52,213 nt of DNA from Verrucomicrobiales bacterium. Lineage in GTDB: Bacteria; Verrucomicrobiota; Verrucomicrobiia; Limisphaerales; JAYPXF01. Positions within the stretch are counted from its first letter, which is position 1, and each line of letters opens with the position of its first letter. Positions 43,752-52,213 of this stretch are shown piece after piece. The stretch lies in the NCBI GenBank assembly GCA_002715965.1, contig PBAL01000051.1:1-52213 (forward strand). The letters are read 5' to 3'. Under the pieces are notes generated by a model that was not told where the DNA came from, did no database searches, and saw only the letters and a program-made list of their open reading frames with translations. The position numbers and the translations under genes are program-made.

Positions 43752-46700
43752 ATGTCGGCGGATGTGCCCGTTGGAAAATTTTTCTTTCCGCGACCGCCTA
43801 GTCAATTGGTTAAAATAGAAGCAAAACGGGTACTTTGCATCCCATTTCCCCGAGATCTGTTTCTTGGCGATGCATTTGCTACATACCGCAAAACCTCAGA
43901 TGCAAAGCGCGCAATATCGTTTCTGCTGTACCTTCTTGAGGTAGTGATTAGCAGTCAAACAATTGCGTGTTTTGAAGTTGTTCGGGATGACTCGTACACG
44001 AAAGTTGGCATGGACCGTGTTGTGTTTATTCGATTGTGGATTTTTCTAGAAAACGATGAACGAGCGGATGCGTTTAATGCGCACGCAGAGCGATTGGTAA
44101 CGCCCAATGCAGACGACGACAATAACGACACCGTCGCGAAAAAAAAGAATCGGAAACGGTCATATGGGGCGGCGATTGAACCGCCTGAGATGTCACATAC
44201 GAAAATTTCAACGCGTACAGAGTTGATTAAATGCCTTGTGCAGTTTAAACTTTCGCATGTATCAGAAAAATTCACGGTTGAATTTACGCATGCGGGGTCG
44301 TTTGTAGATTTGGACGGAAGCGCAGAGGACAGCGGACAAGGGATGGACGAGGAAACGTCTCTGGTTGCGCGTTTAGATGCAGAGGGGTACTTTTCGCATC
44401 CGTTGACCGAGCAAGTTCTGGAAGAAGGTCGAGTGCATGCAGATGATGCTGCGTTCTCAGCGTATGCCGAGTGGGACGCGGCAGAGGACAGGTATGTGTG
44501 GACTGTATCCGATGCCCGGAAATTATCCAATATTAGACTGTTGGATGCACGACTTGGGAGTACACAACGATGGCTGTCTGGAGGTGACATGCTGTTGTCG
44601 TTCCGGTTGCCGCATTGCGAACCGACTGCATACGAGCTTCGCACGTGGCTGCATTCGCAAGCTAGTGTCGTTGGGATAAAAGCAGACGATATTGACGATA
44701 TGACGCTTGCGGATCTCCACCATAAGATTGATACGATGATGCTTTCGCCGGTGATGTATGCACCGATTGTGTGTCTGCGAAGCAAGGTGGGTACGGGAGC
44801 ATGTTCGTGGAGTGATTGTCGAAATGCAGAAATCCATCCCGAAAATGAAAAGTGGCGATCTGATCATATTTTGGATCAAAACCGGATGCACAAGTTAGTT
44901 GCCGATGGCGACATGACTCCGGCTGATATGAAACGGCACACGATTAGTACGCTTAGCGATCTTCGCATTTTGACATCTGAGCCAATTCAGGGGTGGCCAG
45001 ACGCGTATCCAGTGGTTCGGGAGACTTGTTCCCGTGACATGAATGAGTATAACGACATGGTTGAGAGTGGCGATTCTTTTACGCAGACCACGTTGCGACA
45101 GTGCATGTTTCCTTCAACTGGGAGAGGGTTTCCAGCCAACATGTCGGCAACAACGTTTTGGCTCTTTCAGTTTGTGGAGATGATGCGCTGCGAGTTTGGA
45201 CTTGATCGCCCTCAAGCGCACATGTGCACCGTCATTTACCCGTGGGCGTTTGTGCTTCTTGTGCCACTGTTTGGGATGCCAGGGTCGTTGCAGGCTAGGG
45301 GTCCACCCGGTGCGGGGAAGGGAGAAGGGAAGAAACGACTGCAGAATTGCGTGAACTCGCGCATGTGGTTTTCGTGCGATTCGTTTTCTGAACAAAGTAC
45401 GACATTTGAAGGTTTGCCGGCCATGTGTTTCTGGGACATGGACGAAAACCAAAATCAAGGCAAAAAAGAGGGAACAACTCTTACGGCGCAGACTACGGAC
45501 TCCAATGGTCTTTCGAAGCGGGCCCGGGGAAATGTTGAGGCCGGAATAACGATTGCCAAGGCAATTGATGTTCGTCACGTTAATCTTGGCAGCTCGAACG
45601 TGGCACTTCCTGGTCCACTATCTGACCGTGCGGTTTTTGTTGAATTGCCACGCAGCCAGGGCGAGTTTCGAACGGACATGACTCGAGGAGCTCCATTGAT
45701 TTCGTTGTGTTTCCGTATTATGACTGGATTGAGTGCATGGGTATGGCTTTTTTATATGGCAAATTTGTTTTCGTTTGAAGAGACAGCACTTCACGTGTTT
45801 TACGGGATCAACAAAGTGTTGGACCCAGACTCAAAGTATGCCGTTCATGCCCGGACGAAAGAGGGTGTTCGGATATTGTCAATGGCAATTACCGTGATGG
45901 AGTTGGTGTCGATGTACTACCGTCGAACGGAACGACGACTGAAGGAAGACTCGTCGTATTCATTTTTGTCGTTTGTTCGTGCAAATGCCATGATTTCGCC
46001 TACCGCGGTGTGGAGCGCGTTTCTGCTTATTACTACCGGCGAGGATCCACGGAGGAGCGAAAAAACACTGGCAATGTTTAAAGCCAATTTACGGCAAGTG
46101 TCGGGAGGGACGTATCTGAAGACTGCAGATGACTTGTATTATCAGACCAAATTTGTGAAACCGGGCGGCGACGCAGAATGCAGCGAGCTTGTACGTGCGG
46201 CGGACGATGCTGGATTAGGCATGGCAATTTGTACACAGACTATTTCCGATTTGTTGACCCAAAAATGTCCCGAGTCTGGACACCCCATTCTTAAAATGGA
46301 GCAAGAGGGTACAACGGCAAGAACTCGGTACTGTGTTCTGATGACGGCAGTATCAAACAGCAGAGTATTGACACCGGCCGAGCACACAATCTTGTCGCTT
46401 TTGTCTGACGAGATTGATAAGGGCGAAAACGTTTTTATTTCAGAAGACGAAACGCAATATGTGTTCAAAGAGTCGATTCGGCAGTCTATTGTAGCACCGT
46501 TACCTATGCACCGAATGAGCAAGCATGGCAAGATGGACATTATGGCTGCTACTGATATGATTTCTCAAATGAATCTAGGCTTTGACATTTCGGCTGGGTT
46601 GGTAGTGCCAATTTCAATTGTGCATGCAACACGGCTTCCGAATTCGCGGCGAGCTACCCCGGGAGGACCACTCGATCCTAACTGTCAGCCGGGCGGCGTT

Positions 46701-47153
46701 TACGTTGGGTCACTTCCGCGAGGAAACGTTGTTGTACTAGACCGCGATGCGTTTGACGCGTGGCGGGTTGAACGAGATGGACCAACCGCAGCAGAAACAC
46801 AAAAACGGTCAAAGCAGGCAAAGTTGGGATCGTTTTTCTTTTCGGTGGTGGGTGCACCTGACGGAGAAGTTGTATTTGGCGGCGTTGGTGGTGCAGACGA
46901 TACTTGCGCTGTGCACAAGGTTGATTACAGTGCATCTGAAACACAATCAGTGAAGATTGACAATCCGTATTATGTGCAACGTGCTGGCAGATTTACGCAA
47001 AGTGTGCAAGACACCACAAACCACTGCGGATTGTTTCCGCCCGACGCTCGACATGTAGAGGTTACGGCATCAATGCATTTGTGCCGCACGATTAACGCGT
47101 TTAACGCAGCGCGATACCAGGATACGGATGGACTGGCGTACAATTATCCATGA
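43752..47153 (+). CDS. Large D5-like (SF3-type) replicative ATPase, 1133 aa
   Basis: Residues 515-615 carry the ATPase core: GPPGAGKG at 517-524, then Asp562-Met-Asp564-Glu565 (FWDMDENQ) as Walker B, followed by a polar sensor-like stretch (TTLTAQTTDSNGLSKRARGN). The P-loop ends GKG where GKS/T is usual. The N-terminal 500 residues are acidic and helical, with a basic patch (AKKKNRKRS); I see no archaeo-eukaryotic primase motif. Residues 1022-1029 are QAKLGSFF, a canonical PIP box for binding a PCNA clamp. D5-like and SF3 enzymes unwind DNA at replication origins; that role is inferred. The frame is open throughout without introns. Confidence 0.65.
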   Translation: MSADVPVGKFFFPRPPSQLVKIEAKRVLCIPFPRDLFLGDAFATYRKTSDAKRAISFLLYLLEVVISSQTIACFEVVRDDSYTKVGMDRVVFIRLWIFLENDERADAFNAHAERLVTPNADDDNNDTVAKKKNRKRSYGAAIEPPEMSHTKISTRTELIKCLVQFKLSHVSEKFTVEFTHAGSFVDLDGSAEDSGQGMDEETSLVARLDAEGYFSHPLTEQVLEEGRVHADDAAFSAYAEWDAAEDRYVWTVSDARKLSNIRLLDARLGSTQRWLSGGDMLLSFRLPHCEPTAYELRTWLHSQASVVGIKADDIDDMTLADLHHKIDTMMLSPVMYAPIVCLRSKVGTGACSWSDCRNAEIHPENEKWRSDHILDQNRMHKLVADGDMTPADMKRHTISTLSDLRILTSEPIQGWPDAYPVVRETCSRDMNEYNDMVESGDSFTQTTLRQCMFPSTGRGFPANMSATTFWLFQFVEMMRCEFGLDRPQAHMCTVIYPWAFVLLVPLFGMPGSLQARGPPGAGKGEGKKRLQNCVNSRMWFSCDSFSEQSTTFEGLPAMCFWDMDENQNQGKKEGTTLTAQTTDSNGLSKRARGNVEAGITIAKAIDVRHVNLGSSNVALPGPLSDRAVFVELPRSQGEFRTDMTRGAPLISLCFRIMTGLSAWVWLFYMANLFSFEETALHVFYGINKVLDPDSKYAVHARTKEGVRILSMAITVMELVSMYYRRTERRLKEDSSYSFLSFVRANAMISPTAVWSAFLLITTGEDPRRSEKTLAMFKANLRQVSGGTYLKTADDLYYQTKFVKPGGDAECSELVRAADDAGLGMAICTQTISDLLTQKCPESGHPILKMEQEGTTARTRYCVLMTAVSNSRVLTPAEHTILSLLSDEIDKGENVFISEDETQYVFKESIRQSIVAPLPMHRMSKHGKMDIMAATDMISQMNLGFDISAGLVVPISIVHATRLPNSRRATPGGPLDPNCQPGGVYVGSLPRGNVVVLDRDAFDAWRVERDGPTAAETQKRSKQAKLGSFFFSVVGAPDGEVVFGGVGGADDTCAVHKVDYSASETQSVKIDNPYYVQRAGRFTQSVQDTTNHCGLFPPDARHVEVTASMHLCRTINAFNAARYQDTDGLAYNYP

Positions 47154-47202
47154 GATTTTTGTTTTCTTCATAAATTAAAATCAATCGTATGTGCAAGTGC
47201 AC

Positions 47203-47284
47203 GGAAGGATGGTCGGGCGGTCTAAGGCGCTTGATTCAAGACCAAGTATATTTAATTGCGGAGGTTCGAATCCTTCTCCTTTCA
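47203..47284 (+). tRNA. tRNA-Leu (CAA)
   Basis: The acceptor GGAAGGA pairs with TCCTTTC, with discriminator A at 47284. The D-arm has GGTCGGGCGGTCTAAGGCGC as in type II tRNAs, the anticodon loop TTCAAGA gives CAA (reads UUG), and there is a long variable arm and a T-arm GGAGG/CCTTC with loop TTCGAAT. One A-C mismatch closes the anticodon stem. No intron and no encoded CCA. Confidence 0.85.
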
Positions 47285-47289
47285 ATTAT

Positions 47290-47372
47290 GTACAGGACGC
47301 GAATTGGAAAGCATGATGGCTTAAGACCATCTGGGCCGTATGGTCTTGTGAGTTCGAGCCTCACCCTGTATA
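47290..47372 (+). tRNA. tRNA-Leu (UAA)
   Basis: The acceptor GTACAGG pairs with CCTGTAT (one G-U at the end). The anticodon stem GATGG/CCATC is perfect around loop CTTAAGA, giving UAA (reads UUA). The long variable arm marks it as leucine type II, and the T-arm is GTGAG/CTCAC. It follows the first tRNA after five bases, so both are probably cut from one transcript. Confidence 0.88.
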
Positions 47373-47377
47373 CAATA

Positions 47378-47389
47378 TTTTTTTTTTTT
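47378..47389 (+). terminator. T-run after the tRNA pair
   Basis: Twelve T follow the second tRNA by five bases, as expected of an RNA polymerase III terminator; no such run separates the two tRNAs. Confidence 0.55.
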
Positions 47390-47416
47390 ATAATTTTCTG
47401 CAATAAAAAAAAAAGC

Positions 47417-48313
47417 TTAGTTATCGTAAGGCAACATGCAACCGGTAATAACAGTATCAAAATAACAAGTCCGTTGTGCGCGTTTGCATTGACATGATAC
47501 CGATGTGTTTCTTTCCAATGTGGTTCGGTACAAACTGCACTTGGTCAGCGTGTACAACACGGCAAAGCGCATCTGATTTTGCGCCGCGTTTTTGTCCGAC
47601 ACTTGGGTATAACCACGCGCTGCGTATTTTTGAGCGCGGTGTTGAGTTCGGACCGATTGGCAAATAGATAATGTGTGTTCTTCTTTTGTTCGTGGGATTC
47701 CTTGCCAGTAGTATGCAGAAAACTGTGGCGATGTAAACTGCGCGCCTTTAATGCACACGTTTGGTGCTGTATACCCCACCATTGCACACGATATGTCAAA
47801 CGAGTCTACCACACTGGCTGGTGTCGGAAAGTGGGACGACAGAATAAATTGAAGTGTGCCGGTAGGGGTTTCGTGTTGAATAATCAGAGGCCGTGGACCG
47901 TAATCGTGTGGAGCAACAAAATTGGATGCCGTGCATAAGTACGAATAAAAATGCTCATCGCACGAAATGTGTTTTTCGGCCAAATGCGTTGCATGGTGTA
48001 TTTCATCAAATTCATTGGCTGTAGAAGGCGGAGCAGGAAGCCCATACGAAAAGAGAACGGCGTCGTTAGGAAACCGCCGCGTCGGTTTACCCTCAAATAT
48101 CCATAGCGCCATTGATCCTGCTAGCATAAGATGTCCTGGATTGGCTTTAACCCATGTTAGTGCCATGTCTGCAAGCCGCTGGGCCCTGCGACGGCGTTCT
48201 TGCCGTGACACGGCATGCCAGAGGCGGCACACTACCTCACATGTTTTCAATTCGGTTGTTGTTAAAAATTGAAACACCACGCTTAATGGGTCTTGGTGGG
48301 TTACTGCGTTCAT
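47417..48313 (-). CDS. F-box protein with nucleotidyltransferase-like region, 298 aa
   Basis: Starts at ATG 48313 with an A/T-rich TATATA block about 32 bases upstream. Residues 8-40 form an F-box (DPLSVVFQFL, then CEVVCRLWHAVS), which binds Skp1 and so joins an SCF ubiquitin ligase. Behind it, LMLAGSMALWIFEG, FPNDAVLF and SFDISCAMVGY follow the strand order of nucleotidyltransferase-like folds, but the usual pair of catalytic Asp is not intact, so this part is probably a binding module. Together they suggest a viral adaptor that directs a host target to degradation. Its 3' end faces the tRNA pair. Confidence 0.7.
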   Translation of the reverse strand: MNAVTHQDPLSVVFQFLTTTELKTCEVVCRLWHAVSRQERRRRAQRLADMALTWVKANPGHLMLAGSMALWIFEGKPTRRFPNDAVLFSYGLPAPPSTANEFDEIHHATHLAEKHISCDEHFYSYLCTASNFVAPHDYGPRPLIIQHETPTGTLQFILSSHFPTPASVVDSFDISCAMVGYTAPNVCIKGAQFTSPQFSAYYWQGIPRTKEEHTLSICQSVRTQHRAQKYAARGYTQVSDKNAAQNQMRFAVLYTLTKCSLYRTTLERNTSVSCQCKRAQRTCYFDTVITGCMLPYDN

Positions 48314-48335
48314 TGATATATTTTGAAGTGCTTTA

Positions 48336-48345
48336 ATATATATAT
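48336..48345 (-). promoter_or_regulatory. TATA-like promoter block
   Basis: ATATATATAT, self-complementary, ends about 32 bases before the ATG at 48313. Confidence 0.45.
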
Positions 48346-48382
48346 TTTTGCACAAATGATTTGCAATTAAAAACAATCGTAG

Positions 48383-50584
48383 TCAAAAAAGGGCCTGCGC
48401 CCGATACATTTTACCAGCACGCAAGTTATGTAAAGGCCTACCATGGTTATGCACACGCCCATTATCGGAAGTGAAAACCACAAAAGGTTTGGAACCACCG
48501 TAAAACCACACTTGAGAAGAACGCGGGAGTAACAAATTATCTTCCAATGCAAGACCAGGCGCTAAAATACCGCACAACCGGTCGAAAAATCCAGCTGTTA
48601 CAGAATCAGCACCGAAAAAACCGGCAGTGCGTTCGTCGTGAAACAACCGGTGGTTGTAAACTTGCGCGGCCATAGCTTTTGAATCTTCGGATACGCTGCA
48701 ATATTTGTGATTAACGAACGCCGAACTCATGACGACATAATTGCCAGACACACGCTCTGAAGTCAGTATGAATAGCTGTGTGTAGGTTAAGGTTTTACCA
48801 GTATCTCCAGAAAAGTCATCGTGCATTATCTGAACAGCATCAACGGTTTCCAACGACATGTCTCCAAACAATGTTTTGGGATATTTGCGATTAGTGATTT
48901 TTGTAGGCTTAAACCCTCGAAAGCGAGGTGTTGCGAGATACCTGCTGTAAGGTTCTATCCAGTCACGAACAATTTGAGATTTGCCATAGATATCATTTAA
49001 GACATTACCAAGTTTTTCCTCTGAATAACCAACATATACAGAAGGTACAGGAACAACAAGGTATTCGGTACTTCCAAACGTAAATTCTTCAGGTTCAGTT
49101 AACTCGCCCACGTCAATTTCCTCTGAAGGGTTGCACCTTTCGGGTTTTACAATTTGTTCTATGATATTGTTCATTGCTTCAGAAAACAAACTAAATTTCT
49201 CGGAAAAGTTAAAGACATCGTCAGTAGTCACATTCGTAAAATCACCACTATGCATGTGAGGCCACTTTAACTTTTTTCCAAAAAAGTCAAACTCTTTTTC
49301 CGATTGCGCAGCCCAGCCATACGTAGACACAATGTCATCATCACAGCGTGCAACAAAAAGTCCTTTACCCATGGCTCCAATTGCACGAACGCGTGCATTC
49401 GACGAGTGTTTTGCATACTTGGAAAAAGTCGTGCTCCACTGGTTCCACGCACGATGGTACATTTCAATAGAAGAAACAATAAATTCTAGTTCACGTGGCA
49501 TTAATTCAGCGTCTTCAACGTTGTTCCCGCTTGCAGAAACAAACCCATCGGACATTCCCGTAAAAATACCAGCCCATGTCAAACGCAACCCAAACAATGA
49601 ATTCAAATCAGAAAGGGCTTTCAAGCACGCACCCCGATTGAAAATGGCTTCGTTAATACCCCATCCTTCAACTTTAACAACATTGTCAGAAGGAATAACA
49701 TCTTCAACATCAACGTCGTCCAATTCTGAACTACCTTCACCAAACCAGCTAAAATTCGACAAGTCGCGAGTATAATCATCAGCACCCATGATTGCAGGCG
49801 GCGTGCTTGTAAACGGTATCTGCGCGGGGGCTGTGTAAAGTTTCCAAAATGATTTGAGTGGAAATCGTCCGCCACAGTCAAATCGCTCTAAAATAAAATT
49901 TCCATCTTCTTTTTTTATGACTCGTTCCCCTCTGCAGTGTAATTCGGTTTCAAAATCTACAGAGCGCTTAAATTCAACTGGCTCGGATGTGCAATACTGT
50001 TTAATGCGGTACGTGGTTTTGGTCAGCTTTCTCGCGTTCCAATTGCAAAACTTGCCTTTGGCCAATTTTAAACGTTTTGCGTTTTCAATTAAAGCTTTTG
50101 AAATATCGTCTGGGGTTGGGTTTTCTAAATCTACGAAATATTGCATCTTCCCAAAATCGCGAGGTTTGCGAGGGTCATCAGCAGCAATGCATTTTACATG
50201 ATATATGTTGACATCTAAATTGTGATTTACAATCTGCGTGCCAATAGGCGTAGTGTCGTTGAGCAAATGCACAAACATTGGATAATGCATAACTGCAAAA
50301 TCTTTAGTAGTAATTTCGCTTTGTGCGGACACGACGTCTGCGTAACTGTGCAATGGGTAGCCAGGAACGCACGTTTCAACAACATGGTCAAACGATGGTG
50401 TTGTTGTGATTAGATCTGAGCGAGAACGTATTGACCACGGTGGTGTCCAGTTAGCTGCATAACTTTCCGCTGCAGCAGCTACCGCGGTCAAGGCCGATAC
50501 ATCGCTGGCAACTGCGGGAAGAAGTACATTAGTTGATAATTGCGATACTTTGTCAGACTTGCGCCTAGTTAAATCGGTTGCCAT
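48383..50584 (-). CDS. Hypothetical protein, 733 aa
   Basis: No family recognised. ATG 50584 is chosen because the shared GTATATAC lies 36 bases upstream; ATG 50608 would add eight residues. The N-terminus is basic (MATDLTRRKSDK). The protein is soluble, mixed helix and strand, with an acidic loop (SSELDDVDVEDVIPSD) near 275-290, a helical region around 370-480 and many aromatic residues. Its size is in the range of a portal or large tegument-like protein, but I see no diagnostic motif. It is divergent from a small helical gene at 50651. Confidence 0.65.
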   Translation of the reverse strand: MATDLTRRKSDKVSQLSTNVLLPAVASDVSALTAVAAAAESYAANWTPPWSIRSRSDLITTTPSFDHVVETCVPGYPLHSYADVVSAQSEITTKDFAVMHYPMFVHLLNDTTPIGTQIVNHNLDVNIYHVKCIAADDPRKPRDFGKMQYFVDLENPTPDDISKALIENAKRLKLAKGKFCNWNARKLTKTTYRIKQYCTSEPVEFKRSVDFETELHCRGERVIKKEDGNFILERFDCGGRFPLKSFWKLYTAPAQIPFTSTPPAIMGADDYTRDLSNFSWFGEGSSELDDVDVEDVIPSDNVVKVEGWGINEAIFNRGACLKALSDLNSLFGLRLTWAGIFTGMSDGFVSASGNNVEDAELMPRELEFIVSSIEMYHRAWNQWSTTFSKYAKHSSNARVRAIGAMGKGLFVARCDDDIVSTYGWAAQSEKEFDFFGKKLKWPHMHSGDFTNVTTDDVFNFSEKFSLFSEAMNNIIEQIVKPERCNPSEEIDVGELTEPEEFTFGSTEYLVVPVPSVYVGYSEEKLGNVLNDIYGKSQIVRDWIEPYSRYLATPRFRGFKPTKITNRKYPKTLFGDMSLETVDAVQIMHDDFSGDTGKTLTYTQLFILTSERVSGNYVVMSSAFVNHKYCSVSEDSKAMAAQVYNHRLFHDERTAGFFGADSVTAGFFDRLCGILAPGLALEDNLLLPRSSQVWFYGGSKPFVVFTSDNGRVHNHGRPLHNLRAGKMYRAQALF

Positions 50585-50612
50585 GACGCGATGCACATAA
50601 CTTTGCATGCTG

Positions 50613-50620
50613 GTATATAC
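50613..50620. promoter_or_regulatory. Bidirectional TATA element
   Basis: The palindrome GTATATAC lies 36 bases from the minus ATG at 50584 and 38 from the plus ATG at 50651. Confidence 0.6.
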
Positions 50621-50650
50621 GTTGAAAATAATACATAGGTGCACCCAATC

Positions 50651-51169
50651 ATGCAGCTAGCTGAACTAGAAGCAGCAGAAAAATATATTTTTGCGCGTGC
50701 GGATGCAGCAGATGTTACTCAATTGTTGTCTGCTGTAAATGATGGAAATGTTACTCGTGCAATTTCACTTTGGAAATTAGGCGGGATTTTTTTTACGTGC
50801 GACAACACGTTAAAAAGTCAATTATCTTGGGCTGCAATTAATGCACGCTCTAATAATGCTGCAATGTTTAGAGAGCTGGTCAAATATCATTGCGTGGCGC
50901 TTACCCCATATGTGGTGTGCAATTTACAAATGCAAACATGGTGCACTGCAGACTTGTTGCACTATGTTTGCCAATACATGTTGCACAAACATCACAAGGC
51001 TCATCCTACCCCAAGTGAACAAACGGCGTTATTTCACCAACAACTGGCCGTTGTTGTATTAAACAACAAGCGATATGCCGATTTCAAATTATTTAATAAG
51101 TTGCAACACTTTACAAAAACCGTTACGTGTTGCACCTTCCACGCCAATCGTGAAAATCAATTTAGTTAA
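50651..51169 (+). CDS. Hypothetical helical protein, 172 aa
   Basis: The ATG at 50651 (MQLAELEAAEKY) is used; an upstream GTG is ignored. The protein is helical, with paired-helix rhythm (VTRAISLWKLGG, SWAAINARSNNAAMFRELVKYH) that could be degenerate ankyrin repeats, and Cys/His-rich parts in the second half. No motif is firm. Its stop overlaps the convergent gene by eight bases. Confidence 0.6.
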   Translation: MQLAELEAAEKYIFARADAADVTQLLSAVNDGNVTRAISLWKLGGIFFTCDNTLKSQLSWAAINARSNNAAMFRELVKYHCVALTPYVVCNLQMQTWCTADLLHYVCQYMLHKHHKAHPTPSEQTALFHQQLAVVVLNNKRYADFKLFNKLQHFTKTVTCCTFHANRENQFS

Positions 51170-51917
51170 TAAAGTCGTCGGCCATTCGTTCTATTGAAAG
51201 TCGTGTTTTCCGTTGTGGTTTCACCGAAACAGATGAATTGCCGGCATACACAACCCGCGAAAAGAAGGGCGAAAATCGAACTGCGCGCTTTTCTTTGAAG
51301 CGGGTCCGAATTGGTTTTGTACACTTTTCCTGCAATAATGTTATTATATGTTTTGCAACAAGTTGTCGGGCCCGACCGGCAATTAACGCGATCAGTTCGC
51401 TGTTGGACGCCGTGTTGCTAATTTCGCGAGGCGCGTTTGTTAAGCATGCACCAATCAATTTCGACTCGTAGCATACAAACCATTGACCAACAGAATTTTT
51501 TTGAATGGTCCAATCTGGGTTCTCAACGTGCGTCAAGCGTTCTGCGCCAGCGGTTACCCGAATGTACGCACCCACGGGCGGGGTTAACTGGCCGCGGGGA
51601 GCGCAACTGGTAGCGGGAGCAAAAATCCGAACGCCAATGTTGTATTCTCGGCTGCGGACAATCCACATGCGTTCTTGTATCAGTGTCATTGGAGAAGTCT
51701 CCATTCGTCCAGTAGCAACGTTGTACAAATCTATAGCCAGTGGTACGTTTTTAGAAACGTGTGGTGTGCATGTCCATTTGTTTGATGCAAACACTAAAGA
51801 GTGCCACTGTTTCTCTGTGCAAAACTTGACCAGCAATTCCTTTTTGGATGTAGTTGCTAATCCCGTAGCATATTTAAGCCGTTCAAGTAACTGGTGGGGT
51901 TGTAGGATTGTGGTCAT
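51162..51917 (-). CDS. Hypothetical protein, 251 aa
   Basis: The ATG at 51917 (MTTILQPHQLLERL) is the first in frame. The N-terminal 30 residues are helical, the middle mixed with strands (MWIVRSREYNIGVRIF, VGQWFVCYESKLIGACL), and the last 60 basic (RTRFKEKRAVRF, KPQRKTRLSIERM). No membrane segment or catalytic motif is visible. A plus-strand frame over 51505-52017 is its shadow. Function unknown. Confidence 0.6.
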   Translation of the reverse strand: MTTILQPHQLLERLKYATGLATTSKKELLVKFCTEKQWHSLVFASNKWTCTPHVSKNVPLAIDLYNVATGRMETSPMTLIQERMWIVRSREYNIGVRIFAPATSCAPRGQLTPPVGAYIRVTAGAERLTHVENPDWTIQKNSVGQWFVCYESKLIGACLTNAPREISNTASNSELIALIAGRARQLVAKHIITLLQEKCTKPIRTRFKEKRAVRFSPFFSRVVYAGNSSVSVKPQRKTRLSIERMADDFIN

Positions 51918-52213
51918 ATTGTGGTTGAATCTATTTATTTGTCTTGTGTTCAGATTAATACAAATCAATTTGTCTAAAAAATATCAAATAAAAATTGTGT
52001 CTTCCGATACTTTCTAAAGTTATCTGTATTGGTAATTCATCAATACACGTAAAAGCGGAATAAGTCCACTAACCTGTTTAAATATGCAGTTTTGAGTGCT
52101 AACGTACACAAAAAAAATTCAAATTTTGAATTATCTTTATGGCATTGGTAATTGTGGCATTTTGTCGTGTTTCAAAAATCCAAAAATAAGTAGCCATATT
52201 GGCGGCGGAATTT
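51918..52213. other. Right edge, no gene seen
   Basis: 296 A/T-rich bases with no convincing frame. It includes an interrupted inverted repeat, AATTCAAA/TTTGAATT, at 52116-52132. I found no match to the left edge, so no terminal repeat is supported. Confidence 0.4.

Noticed and set aside
51505..52017. 170-codon plus-strand frame at the right end
   Set aside because: It lies wholly opposite the 251-residue gene for most of its length, and the minus frame has the better basic and folded pattern.

Overview
This window reads as a 52 kb piece of a double-stranded DNA virus of a eukaryote, most likely a unicellular one. Three genes point to the herpesvirus-like (HK97-fold, Duplodnaviria) virion plan: a probable major capsid protein (1739-4345, -), a capsid maturation protease with a scaffold-like tail (5112-6110, -), and a terminase large subunit (36876-38968, +). 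The terminase only becomes a complete protein after two GT-AG introns are removed. A probable histone H3, two leucine tRNA genes, F-box proteins, an SF1 helicase and a large ATPase of D5-like (SF3) type resemble the gene content of nucleus-associated large protist viruses. The best overall match I can propose from knowledge of families is a mirusvirus-like virus. That placement is inference: no polymerase or other phylogenetic marker lies here and no search was run.

Layout. 0.2-9.2 kb is mostly minus strand: two unknown proteins, capsid protein, PD-(D/E)XK nuclease, protease, a small membrane protein, an acidic-tailed protein and the helicase; one basic plus-strand gene at 6114-6615 seems to need a frameshift. 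9.2-20.4 kb alternates strands and holds membrane proteins, a Cys-rich protein, a PPxY-bearing small protein and a possible C2/transglutaminase-like protein. 20.5-25.4 kb holds an ankyrin-like/F-box-like protein, a membrane-anchored SGNH esterase, small overlapping genes and two multi-pass membrane proteins. 25.5-31.5 kb is one gene for a 1986-residue surface glycoprotein. 31.6-39 kb holds histone H3, a large Cys-rich protein and the spliced terminase. 39.2-47.2 kb has a vWA protein, a glycoprotein, an NLS-bearing acidic protein and the ATPase. 47.2-47.4 kb carries the two tRNAs, and 47.4-51.9 kb an F-box protein, a 733-residue unknown and two more unknown genes.

Expression signals are unusually regular. 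About fifteen genes have a TATA-like box (TATATA, TATATG, TATAAA) roughly 33-38 bases before the ATG. Because TATA boxes usually sit 25-30 bases before the start of transcription, most of these mRNAs should have almost no 5' leader. Three divergent gene pairs share one symmetric GTATATAC box midway between their start codons, and two of these boxes are the same 14-mer in opposite orientation. Three other genes carry TGAGCGCAT about 66-76 bases before the ATG.

How the parts may work together: capsid protein, protease and terminase build and fill the capsid; the ATPase, helicase and PD-(D/E)XK nuclease serve replication and recombination, the ATPase probably docking on a sliding clamp through a PIP box; histone H3 and other basic proteins may package DNA; glycoproteins and the esterase face the outside; F-box and PPxY proteins probably engage host ubiquitin and membrane-budding machinery. 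Coding is dense, with many overlaps, and intergenic gaps are short and A/T-rich.
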